Shown here: in pieces, positions 11,188 through 21,905 of the stretch
Numbering within the stretch: position 1 is the first letter of the stretch
Layout: each line of letters opens with the position of its first letter
Source: Cercis canadensis
Taxonomy: Eukaryota > Streptophyta > Magnoliopsida > Fabales > Fabaceae
DNA: 64,000 bases
Assembly (NCBI GenBank): GCA_003255065.1
Contig: QAOA01001066.1
Span: forward strand, 618,900-682,899
Direction: 5' to 3'
Program-made: the position numbers and the translations under genes
Notes under the pieces: model-generated
The model's input: only the letters and a program-made list of their open reading frames with translations
What the model was told of the DNA's origin: nothing
Databases searched by the model: none

Positions 11188-12514
11188 AGTTTGGATTGGA
11201 CACAATATCGGATTATGATACTGATACGCTTGATTTTTTGTAAACTTTTGGTCTCTTTCCATTCTAATTTGTAACTTTGAAGTTAGCAAAATCAAAGCAT
11301 TGATTGTTTATTTTTCAAAGTGTTATATATGATTTGTAAATCCATCGTCCGTGCCTGAATCATAATTTTTTTCCCTTCTAATTGTTTATATCTTTCTTCT
11401 CTATTATCTGTGAACAAGTTATTGTACCAGACCTCTATGTGCTGTTCCAACGGTTCATGGTCCTTTTGCCACCGTTCCACAAAAACATGTTATTTTTCTA
11501 ACTTCGTAAGCATGAGCATCTCATATAAGGTTCAATACGAGAGCAGCCTTTGATTATTTTTTCCTATGTTTTTCGGTTCTTGGGATGTGATTTCTGAGGG
11601 CTATGTTTTCTTCTTTCCCTTTTCCCGTTTCTGTTAGTGTTCTCTATTTTTCATCCCTTTCTTGGTACTCAAGGGAGGACCAACTAAAGCATCCCACAAT
11701 ATGACAAAAGAATTAAGCTTTTGAGCTTTGTTCCACTCGGAACTTTTGAGTTCTAGTAATTAATTAATGATGATGGCTGTGCCTTAAAAAGATTTCTCAA
11801 TAGAATTTTAGAAACAGAACTGATCCTAGTATGATTCCAGTGACTGTACTTTGATACAGACCCTCTTCGAGGTCGTAGCCCATATAATTTCTAGTGGAAT
11901 CAAGCCCTATCAAAATTTCCAGTAACAGATCCTAGCCGTCCATTTTCTCTCTTCATTACCAATGGTCAATTTGGCTTGTATTATTGCCTATTGATACATC
12001 ACTTTGCACTTGAGTGACTGTAGACGCAATAATAATTAAATTGGAATTTTTAGATACACACGCGACTAGGTTATTTCCAAAGTGTGATGTTGAAAAGAAT
12101 AAAAGCAATACAAACTTTAATTATACTTCAAAGTGAATTAATGATGACACTAGGTTAGATTATATTACAAAGGTTCAGATCTTAATAAACGCAGACAAAG
12201 GCAACGAGAGGATAGTTTCTTTTTTATGATCAATAAATAATCTTTTCCCGTTTACGGGTGATTATTGCTTACTTTTACTGTGTAATTTTTTTTTAATAAT
12301 AATCATAAAGATATGACTTTCATGCCACAAGTGGCTCAAATGTCACAACTGACAAGACCAATGAGCCACAAGGTGAGTACTGTTCATTGTAACTTTTAAT
12401 TATTTATGTATATTTCAAACTTCAAAGGAAAGTTGGAAATAGAAATTCTGCCCCAGTATTTAAATTATACTAATTTTATCAATTTTAGTTAATGTGCAAC
12501 CTTAGGAAGCACGG

Positions 12515-12542
12515 ATATGGGACCCAGACATGATATATANGG

Positions 12543-12577
<35 letters not shown>

Positions 12578-12800
12578 CAAACAACATATAGAATTTTAAG
12601 TAAATTCATATTTTATCAAAAGAATAAACATTTACATCAAATGAAAAATTTTCTTATGTNATATAAACTCCACTTGTATAAAATATTAATATCATTTCTA
12701 AAATAAATACAATTACAAAGGATATTACCAAGTCATTCTAATCCATCTCTTTACAACAAAAAGTAGTCGAGGGATATATCACCTATTCATTCTAATCTAT
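12515..12800. repeat. Dispersed repeat related to 52610-52930, with two n
   Basis: From GGAAGCACGGATATGGGAC through a TA-repeat (12545-12573) and about 220 bases beyond, this aligns with 52615-52900 in the same orientation. Shared landmarks are ATAGAATTTTAA, AATATTAATATC and AATTACAA. Single undetermined bases at 12540 and 12660 suggest the assembler struggled here. Confidence 0.6.
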
Positions 12801-13744
12801 CTCTTCCTTAACATATATTTATTGCATATAAGCAAAAGGATTAAAGTATGCTAATTTTGTTGACTCAATAGTCTCTTCATGATCATTTTTATCTCTATCA
12901 TCAATAAAATTCATGGCCTCCATTTCTGGTTCATGAAGTGAGAGGTTAGCAACATTTTTTTATCCTATAATCATCAAGTGAGAAGTTAGCCTCTTCACTA
13001 TAACAAAAAAAAAAAAACACTTTCTTTTTTTTCTAAAATATTAATACAAATTGTAAGTCAGTCACTAAAAATAAAATAAAAAATAATAAGACAATATTAT
13101 TGTTAACTCAAGTCAAATTTTGTGTTTTTTAATGGTCATCCCATATTGACCCATTATCATTCAATATTTTTCTATCATTATTAAGGATTTGAAAGAATTA
13201 AAAATAATCATAAATCACCAAAAAAAAAATTGAGTGATGCACTTAAAATTATTATAAATTTGAAAGATATATGTAAAAATAATTCTCTCTATCTTTTGCT
13301 GCAAAATCTAAATATTTCATTGGATAGAATAGAACTACTACCCATTAAGAAATATTTTTGTTTGTAATCACTCACTAAAACATATACATCTTGCATTTTG
13401 GGGCTAACATTGGGCTACTGGAATCCAATACGGTGACAGTTAAGCTATTAGCAACATAGAATCATAAGTAGTGAATATTAAGTATATACTGAGTCCTATC
13501 ATTGCTAAGATGGGCCCAATGCATAAACATGCACATATTAATATGATAATCCATCCTTTTCTTTATATATGGGGATCCAAATTTGGTGTTACGCGGACAA
13601 CAATCTATAAAGATCAATATGATAACCAGCAAAAAAATAAAAAATAAAAATAAAGAAGATGATGGACTGCAAGGTTACAGACAAAATTAGGATCATAGAC
13701 AAACAAATTTCTCAAGGGCTCCAACCAACCCCCATTTTATCTTC
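12801..13744. other. AT-rich spacer
   Basis: I see no gene, RNA or bounded mobile element in this stretch. Confidence 0.4.
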
Positions 13745-14620
13745 AAAGCTTTTGAATTACTCTGAGCTTGGCACTCTTACTGCGGCGATTCAATTTCTCT
13801 TCCTCTCATGATGGTGTGATTGGTCTTTTTGTGAGAATTGTTCCATTTGATCCATGTATTATGTGTCTTATCCATGCTTCTTCTTCTTCAATCTCATTTC
13901 TCGCCGTTCTCAAATTACTTGCAGCTCCCTACTTCACCATCGTATCTACATTACCTTCTTTCCCTTTAATTATATTGATAAATGTTTGCTTCACAATTCT
14001 ATCCTCCAAACTATGGAAATATATGACTGCAAGTCTACCCCTAGGTGCAAGGCAATCAAAACAAGAATAAAGAGAATCCTAAAGTACCTTCAGTTCATCA
14101 TTAACAATGATTCTCAGCGCTTGAAAAACTGGGTTGCTGTCTTTATCTAACCTTGCTTTCCACCTATTACAATGTAATAAAAAATTGTGCATGAATAATT
14201 ACAAAATTGTTCTCATGAGAATGCTTGTAGACATTCAACAAATTCATATTATAATTCCTCTACGTTTTGTGAATAATATCATTTCCCGCGGCCAATAAAT
14301 TCCCCTTCCCTCCTTAGTCCAGCCCCAAAAATAGAAGGAAAAGGAAGAAAAAGCTTGTATGTAAGCGGTATGAGAAATCAACAGATAAAATTTTAAAAGT
14401 TAACCAGCATGGATCACTTTCCCAAGTCCATTAAGATGCCATCAACTACAGCATCTAACTGTTCCTCACCAATTTCTTTAAGCGCAGACTTGATATGTCT
14501 AAAATTTTTCAATATAGTATATACTTTCATGTCAGAAGCTGGGCTACTACATTGATTATGAAAGATGGTATTGATCTCAGTTTGAGCCTTCTCATGTGCC
14601 ACATGATCCACATTCACGCA
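13745..14620 (-). pseudogene. Degraded RsmH/MraW 16S rRNA methyltransferase fragment
   Basis: Two pieces of the N4-cytosine 16S rRNA methyltransferase family (RsmH/MraW; the chloroplast member in Arabidopsis is CMAL) are readable on the minus strand. Piece 1 (14620-14414) gives DHVAHEKA, ILKNFRHIKSALKEI and VDGILMDLG, then a stop where the family continues SSMQVN. Piece 2 (about 14165-13745) gives FQALRIIVNDELKVL, a stop (about 14080), DSLYSCFDCLAPRGRLAVIY, FHSLEDRIVKQTF, a second stop, WIRHIIHGSNGTILTKRPIT, a third stop, and NRRSKSAKLRVIQK, which is the family's C-terminal signature. The middle third of the enzyme between the pieces is absent. At least four in-frame stops make it non-functional. 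Confidence 0.88.
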
Positions 14621-15220
14621 TTAATTATATGTTATTTTTCATATGCATAGAAAATTAGAAAAACCCTTTCAATGGGGAGAAACTCAAATCAGAATATCCA
14701 AATCACAAGACGCATTCAATAAGAAGAAAATGTAAGTCCAAGTACCCAAATAGGGCATATGCCCTTTAAACACAATCAAATTTCTAGGTAATAAACAACG
14801 TGGGGTTTAAGTCTTTTAAAGTTAACGAATTGATTCATAGCAATGAAATTTAAAAGCCGGGCAGAAAAAGAATGACTAACAGCTAGCGGAGGAATGACCA
14901 ATGAGATATCAAACGATCATCGGGAGATAACAGATGAATATTACGAAAGCCCAAAGCAAGGGGCTTCTCTTAGCAAACTGATAAAAGAGAAAGATTTAAG
15001 ACCAGATAATTCTCTATCAATGCTAGTACCATTTTCCCATTATCCCTTTGAGTAGACACGGAGGATCCAAGGCCAGTCTCTGTCAAATGAAAAGTGAAAC
15101 AATAAAAAATATGACAACTTCCCCTATAAAAATTTATATGCAGGACATGGATTCTATGCGACATATGATTAAAAACAAAATAAGATAATCACATTTAGTT
15201 TAAATATAGACATTAAGATC

Positions 15221-16763
15221 TTAAATCCCAATCATGTCTGTCATACCACTGGAGGGTGAAGTATCAGCTAACCTTGATATAATTCTATCCCTATCTACAA
15301 GATAAACATCGCAATTGTCAGGAGTAAATCTTAGAACAGTTGTTGGAACCCCGGGCCCTTTTAGCTTCCTCGGCAAAGGAAAAAAGTGATAAAATTAGGA
15401 TAAGCTTACAATGCAAGCATGCTCTGAAAATCTACAATAATCAATTAATCATTACTTTTCCTTCACCAAATTCAAAAGTTCTTTTTGAGAACTATGAAAG
15501 TAACAATGAGAAGTTTGTGTGAGAGAGTGCAGCTTCACCAAATTCTGTTCCATTACATGCATAACGTCAAGAGTCCTCATTGGGAAATACTATCTTGAGT
15601 TTACTACACTGTAATTCTCATTGAGTCCCATGCGTGAAAAGGGGTGAAAGTATAAGAGAATAGCATAAGGGGTGATAGCTTAGCCCTCACTATATATATA
15701 TATAGAGTAAAACCCCTTTTTGGTTCCTGAAAAATTCAACGATGGACAAGTTAGTCCCCCAAAAATGTTCGGTGACAAATTAGTCCTCGAATTATATTCG
15801 CTGACAATTTAGTCCTCGAATTATGGTTCCGTACGACAAATTAGTCCTCGAGGACTAATTTGTCACCGAACATTTTTGTATATATATATGAGATCTCCCC
15901 CATCTTATTCATAATGCAGGACTTTAGACATAATGATATTCCCCCTTTATGGCTTTATGCGCCAGGAAAGGATCTTGACATTTGAACTAAAAAACCTCCT
16001 AAATAATATGGGAGTGGTAAGCTTTAATACTATATGTAATAAAAAAGAAGACTTCAACTGAAAATACTGACTGCAGCTTTTTGACTACTTCGATATATAA
16101 ATCCACCTAGTAGTCCCATCATTCTTCCAATGTAGGAATTTGGTTGTAACAGCAGATTTAGAATGCAAGTGCTGTTCCCAAATCGCAGAAACTCAAACTG
16201 AGACTTAATACAATTCCACCAAGTAGGTGATATATATCTATTGGAAATTAATAAATCTATTATGTCTATTGTATACAAGCTCATATGCATCTATAATTGC
16301 AATCCTTGTGACTTACATAATATGATACACGATCAAGAAATTATATTTGAAAACGTAATGTAAGATACTGTGACATTTATATTAGGACTATTTTACAGGG
16401 ATTAAAAAGAATAGAAGTGCAGAGTGATTGTTTTAATACTCTGATATATTTGGAAACATATACCTCGTAACAAAATTTGAGGAGAAAGTGCCCATAACTA
16501 ATGTTTGGATCCCTGACTCTGATATATATCTAACAAGTGTAGTTGCGGGATCGTCATCTTCTAGCAGCAATGTTTCCATCTACAAAAATTCCAGGTCAAT
16601 TTTAATTGCTTACTAGTTAAATCCTGATTAATTACATTCACTGTGCTTGTTTTACAGAGTTTCTTGAATGGAATAAAGATTGGTTCAAACTTTTCTTTCA
16701 CATCCTGCACATATGCTGCTGCCACACTGTCATCTACTTCCTCAATGGGAATAAGCTTTCCAG
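15221..16763 (-). pseudogene. USP-domain fragment of a U-box/receptor-like kinase gene
   Basis: Three exons join in frame through good GT/AG sites: 16763-16642, 16579-16464 and 15368-15221. They give GKLIPIEEVDDSVAAAYVQD, EPIFIPFKKLCKTSTM, ETLLLEDDDPATTLVRYISE, SGIQTLVMGTFSSNFVTRKL and KGPGVPTTVLRFTPDNCDVY, ending at a TAA. This is the C-terminal two thirds of the USP-like (adenine nucleotide alpha hydrolase) domain that opens plant U-box kinases of the PUB35/PUB52 group. No upstream exon with the domain's N-terminus, and no kinase or U-box, is found within several kb on either side. The frame is open and splice sites are intact, so the fragment is young or copied recently, and expression of a short protein cannot be excluded. 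Confidence 0.75.
15690..15890. repeat. Perfect palindrome with tandem TTAGTCCTCG units
   Basis: A 30-base perfect palindrome lies at 15835-15864, centred on CTCGAG. A unit of the form GACAAATTAGTCCTCGAATT is repeated to its left (from about 15771, 15801 and 15835). The whole arm at 15770-15789 and the right arm at 15849-15878 are a perfect 30-base inverted pair, and TA-repeats bound the block on both sides. The layout suits the end of a transposon or a foldback element. Confidence 0.75.
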
Positions 16764-17461
16764 CTGTGAATTGCAAATGCCAATACCAACAATGCATTTG
16801 TTATCAAAATCAGTCTCTCTTATCTGTAACACATTTGTATCAAAGGTACTTGGGCTGGATTTTATGCTGTGGCAAGGTTCTTAGTTCTCAATTTCAAATT
16901 TCCTATTATGTCTCTATCTTGCCAATTATTATGTCTTTATCTTGGCATTGACATCGGCATCTGCGTTGAGAAGTAACGGTCGGTGCATTGGCATTTCGTG
17001 GCAATATCCAAATACTACGGTCTTTCTCTCCCTCTTTGCTTCTCTTTCTCACATCGTCGCTTGCGCTGCACCTCTTCAAACCACCGGAGCAGCACCTCAC
17101 CATCAATGGAGGAGCACCGCATCTCACCATTGCAAGCGAAAGTCCAAACCCCTTTCCACTTCATTACTGTTTTGCCGCCACCCCATTGAAAAAAGCATAG
17201 CAGAGTTCCACTTATAGGAAGAAGAAAAGAAAAATTCTCTGAACCCACAAATAAAAGATTTGGTCAATTTGTAAATTATAATACATTTGGGGGACAAAGT
17301 TATGGGTTTCAAAAAATTGATTCTCCAGTAGCCATTAACATAGCTTGGTTTATAGGACATGTCACATGTACAATCAAACGGTGAAGCCACATGTTTGAGA
17401 AGAATGTGTACCGGTGCCCATTTATAAAGATGCGTGTTGTAGACTTAGCCAGAAAAGAAAA
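16764..17461. other. Spacer without recognised gene
   Basis: GC-richer short frames occur on both strands around 16940-17220, but none resembles a known domain. Exons that should precede the USP fragment are not here. Confidence 0.4.
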
Positions 17462-17618
17462 CTAATAAAAATTCCTTTTCTCTCAGAGTATTTCTGACTA
17501 CAACTCTCGTTTTCCCCATTCGCATTCATAACTGAATCTCAGACTTTTTCTCCCCACTTTTGTAGGAAGCCACACCCACAACACAACACAACACAGCGAA
17601 CCCGTAAAAGCCTCGAAG

Positions 17619-17650
<32 letters not shown>

Positions 17651-17706
17651 NCCCCCCCCCCCCCCCCCAATTACAATTACAATTTACAGATAACATACAC
17701 CCCTGT
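17462..17706 (+). repeat. Third partial copy of the C2-gene upstream block, interrupted by poly-C
   Basis: From TAATAAAAATTCC through CTGACTACAACTCTCG, CATAACTGAATCTCAG, AACACAACACAACACAGCG and ACAGATAACATACACCCCTG this matches about 900-1105 and 9565-9760. It lies about 7.7 kb beyond the second copy and is not followed by a C2 gene. A run of about 48 C with an n at 17651 (17620-17668) replaces a few bases of the block and may be a sequencing or assembly artefact. Confidence 0.85.
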
Positions 17707-18634
17707 TATCCTATTTTGGTCTCTGGCGAAAGACTCGCCCTTTTCTCTTTCTTCTACTCCTCTCCATGAAACCCAAGACCCCGCTCTGATATTTCTTGAA
17801 ACAGGGTGTGGGTCTTGGTTTACGGCACTGATTATCTCAATTCCACTTGTCTTGTGTTCATCTCGCTCCCTCCCTCCTTCAGAAATTAAGAGATCCACAC
17901 CCAATCTTTTTATCCGCAAATTAAATGGAAGATTGTCCCCTGACATAACACCCTCTCTGTTTCCGGCAGTTTACCGTTATCTTCTCTTGAGATTCGACGA
18001 TCGTTGAGGTTAACTGCTTGAATACTTAAAACCCATTATTTTCATCGAAAAGTTTACATTTTCATCGAAGTGATTCAAAATTTTGGGTGTGAAGTAAAAT
18101 TTATTGGTAATATGCATACTTAGCTAATTAATGTGCGTTCTCCAACAATCAGAAAATCAACAGATCCGATCACCTATCAAAATAGCCAGCCAGCCCCACT
18201 TTGCCAATTATATTTTGACACGTATCACTTTAATTGTTACATTTGAGCAGTGGCATTTTAGTCCTTTCCTAATCATAAATTTAAATTTCAAGATAACCTT
18301 TTCTTTTCTTTTTATTTATTTATTTACTTTTTTTGGGCGGTTCATTAATGTCAGGAGTCAGATAGAGAGATAGCTTACCTTTTAATTTTTATCTTAGTTG
18401 TTTGTGCAGGTGAATGACACATTTCCACCTACGAGTTTCCAAGTGTCTAAACTCTCTCCAGGCATTGTTTGTTGGCATACGAAATTCAAAGTATCTTTAT
18501 TATGATCGTTTAAACATTTTCAAATCTTCTCCTTCATAATATCTCCCACCGACTCGCACCGTGACGGAGCTCAGCTCACTCAGGGTCAGGGAATACACTA
18601 TACACAGTGATCAGTGCCAGTGAAATACAAGAGA
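17707..18634. other. Upstream region of the DUF4057 gene
   Basis: No gene recognised. It should contain the promoter and leader of the gene starting at 18635. No convincing TATA box was found. Confidence 0.4.
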
Positions 18635-21548
18635 ATGCAGAGGAACACGCCTGTGAGGAACCCACACACCTCCACCTCAGATCTCCTCACATGGTCCGAA
18701 GTCCCTCCGACGGACTCCGCCCCCATCGTCTCCGGCTCCGGCTACCGCTCTGTCTCTCGCTTTAACCAGGTCAATCTTTGCTCCTTATTTAAACGTAAAT
18801 GCTTCTTTTACTTCAATCTCGCGCAGCTAATTAGTTCGTTCTTCAACTTTCCAATTGCGTTTACAGCCGTCTGATAAAATTAGTAAGGTACTCCATGGAA
18901 CCCAGGTCACCGACGAAGAAGCAGAGAGTCTAGCGAATAAGTAAGATCCATTTATCATGATTACTGTTTGATTTTTCCTTTTTGAATTTGTACTTGCGAT
19001 TTCGTTGAATGAGTAGTCAGATCTACTAGTGTTTTTTTTTTTTTTTTAATCATTAATATTATTAATATTGGTTTGTTCCTTGATCTGATTTGGGCTATGT
19101 GCTTTGTTTTCACTCTATATAAGTTCTTTTGGTGCACCGATCCGTTTGTCAAGTGTTGGTAAACGTTAAGTTTTCAGTCATCCACTGCATTTTCTTGCCA
19201 AAGTTCCTACGTATAACCTGTCCGAAGTTGTGTCTGGGGCAATGGATTATCTTAAAGTCTCAGTGAGTTAAATGTCTGATGCTTGAGCAGGAATTGGAAC
19301 ACATTTTTTTTTCTACTTAGATGTGCAGAATTTATTTTTAAGTTGACTACTGTAACCTCGCAGTTCGTCCCCTATTTTAGTGTAGTTTTGTATTATCTCA
19401 TGTTAAAGAGTCAGGAATTTGAAGATAGATCGGTACAACTCTATGAACGAGCAGGAAATGTTGTGAGACAACTCATTTATGATTTCATATCATATCCCCA
19501 CATTAACAATTTTTATGTTCAGAGGCTATGTATTCATCATCTCTACCCAGAACTCCCCTCGCCCCTTGAACGGGCCATCGGGATGATTTTGGTTATTTCG
19601 TAAAATCCATATTTGCCTGAGTTTTGTGAAAGAAAAAATTCCATGTGAGTAGCAAGTTAATGAAATATGATTGCACAAGATGGTAGTAGATATGCATTTT
19701 TCCTGTATGTGATTTAAGTCACTTTTCTCAATGTGAAAATCTGGAGCAAAACCCCTAAGGAATCCATTTGACTTGTTGCTTTGCATTTACTGATGATTGA
19801 ACTCAGACTTCTTATGATAAAAAAATGACAAGAAATTCTTTGTAAACTGGAATTTTTTTTGTATCTTAACCTTGATTTATTATTCAATCCTGTAAATTCC
19901 AAATTTTCTAATGTAATTGGATGAGTTAGCCATTACTAATTTTTAAACTTTTATTCTGCATGCACAGAGCACGGTACAGTATGTGTATCAGGCACTAACA
20001 TGTGTTCCATACTTCCATATCATGGAAATCATGAATCTAAGCTGGAATATGTTTCCTACTAGTTAACTTGGAAAGTTCATTTTATTGAATCTTCTTGTTA
20101 ATCATAACTTTTCATGCGCCATTTTCAGGAAGCCATGCTCAGGTTACAAAATGAAAGAGATGACTGGAAGTGGTATATTCTCTGGTAGGGCTGAAGATAG
20201 CGCATCAGATGCCAATTCTGCAAACTCTAATAACAGAACAAGCATACGCATTTATCAGGTATGTTAGATGATTTGCTTGGTCCAGGTGCAGTTTGACCAT
20301 ATGAGCATTTTCTAAATTATCAAACTCCATCATGATGACAATATGCTTGTTTCTTCTTTTCCTGAAATTGCATCTCAGCAAGGAATAAACGGAATTAGTC
20401 AGATATCATTCAGTACTGAAGAAAGCATTTCTCCTAAGAAGCCTACCTCTATACCTGAGGTCGCAAAGCAGCGTGAGCTGAGTGGAACGTTGGAAAGCGA
20501 ATCAGACACAAAGAATAAGAAGCAAATATCAAATGCCAAGTCCAAAGAGCTCACTGGAAATGACATTTTTGGCCCTCCTCCTGAAACTGTGCCTCGTTCA
20601 TTGGCTGCTGCACGCACTTTGGAATCAAAAGAAAGTAAAGATATGGGAGAACCTGTCCTCCGAAATGTGCGCACATCAGTTAAAGTTTCAAACGTAAGTA
20701 TCTTTTTAGGCTTGAGAATGAATCTTCACCTTTTCATGACATACCCAGCAATATGGACTGGACTAGGCTACGGTACTATTAATTGGCGTGGAAGATCCAC
20801 ACATCTTTTCATAGTGAGGAATTTTAAGTAGTTCAACGATGCAACCTGATATGCAAAACACAAGTGCAGATCGATTTCCCTAATTTTATTAAGATATAAC
20901 AAGAGGGTTTTAATAGAGATAATGTAGTAGCAGCCCATGAGGATTACCATATATATTAAAAGTTCATATCATGCTTTCTTTTCCTCACTATAACATGAGC
21001 CTGTCAACTTGAGTTAGAGCTCAATAGCACTTGCATGCACCGAAGAGGTCTATGACGTCTTGTCATTCATAGTTTTGGTTTGAAATAAAATTATTTCCTG
21101 CTCTATCCCTCCCTCTCTCTCTGTTTTCTCTTTTTTTCTTTCTTTTAATTCACTTTTCTTTATCTTTTAAAATAAGAGATTCTCTTTCTTAGTTCAGAAA
21201 TAAGTTGTAGTTACTATTGTGTGCTTTTTATGTTCTTGGATTAAGCAATATTACTTAATTTTCTGATTTTTGTAGCCTGCTGGTGGCCCAAGTAACATCT
21301 TATTTGGTGAAGAACCAGTTAAGAAGACAGCAAAAAAGATACATGACCAGAAGTTTGCGGAGCTGACAGGCAATAATATTTTCAATGGAAATGTTCCTCC
21401 AGGATCAGTGGAGAAGCCTCTGAGCAGGGCTAAACTGAGAGAAATGACTGGAAGTGACATATTTGCTGATGGAAAGGCAGAAAACAGAGACCACGTACGT
21501 GGTGCCCGCAGACCCCCTGGTGGAGAAAGCAGCATTGCCTTGGTTTAG
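18635..21548 (+). CDS. DUF4057 (HN1/Jupiter-like) family protein
   Basis: Five exons join in frame to 308 residues: 18635-18769, 18867-18940, 20129-20258, 20379-20693 and 21276-21548. The start is the ATG giving MQRNTPVRNPHTSTSDLLTW, the conserved opening of the plant DUF4057 family, described as hematological/neurological-expressed-like. A motif of the form [KR]E[LM][TS]GxxIF recurs along the protein (KEMTGSGIF, KELTGNDIF, AELTGNNIF, REMTGSDIF, plus a weaker RELSGTLE), so it is a repeat protein with little other structure, rich in Ser, Thr and Lys. No membrane or targeting signal is evident. The molecular role is unknown. The animal relatives are microtubule-linked, which is only a hint. It ends 357 bases from the stop of the convergent annexin gene. 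In Arabidopsis the counterpart is At4g39860 (memory). Confidence 0.9.
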
Positions 21549-21905
21549 GTTCTTAAATTTTAACTTATCCCATGTAATGTAGGCATTCTACAAATTCGTG
21601 TGAACTCCTTAATTTGACTGGAAGGGCCAGTGTGTGTTCAATTATCATCATTGTGTACTGAACGATGAACGTGGGCATACTTTAGATGATAAACGTGAGA
21701 AAGTCGGTTGCTGTTGACTGTTCATTTGATTCTCACCCCCGCCAAAAGGTGGACTCTATCCTACTTCACCTTTTATTTAAATCCCATTCGATATGCAAAA
21801 CACGTTATATTCGAACAGGAGTCCAGTTCATAATTCTCACTACTCAGACGTATCATAACCAGCCAACCACGGAATTATATCAAACAGAATCCAGACATCC
21901 ACAGC
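21549..21905. other. Convergent 3' flanks of DUF4057 and annexin genes
   Basis: This 357-base stretch separates two convergent stops and should hold both 3' untranslated regions. Nothing else is seen. Confidence 0.5.

Larger units (their letters stand above)
8655..12500. repeat. Tandem duplicon, copy 2
   Basis: Second copy of the block at 1-4753, in direct orientation. It lacks the Harbinger-like element and keeps its empty target site (9968-9970). Close match ends at 11918, then a 540-base stretch absent from copy 1, then a further 40-base match to 12500. Confidence 0.9.

Noticed and set aside
12545..12573. TA-repeats here and at 52665-52693 as CRISPR-like or regulatory arrays.
   Set aside because: They are simple dinucleotide microsatellites inside a dispersed repeat.
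13768..14150. Plus-strand frames of 98-100 residues.
   Set aside because: They are the opposite strand of the RsmH pseudogene.
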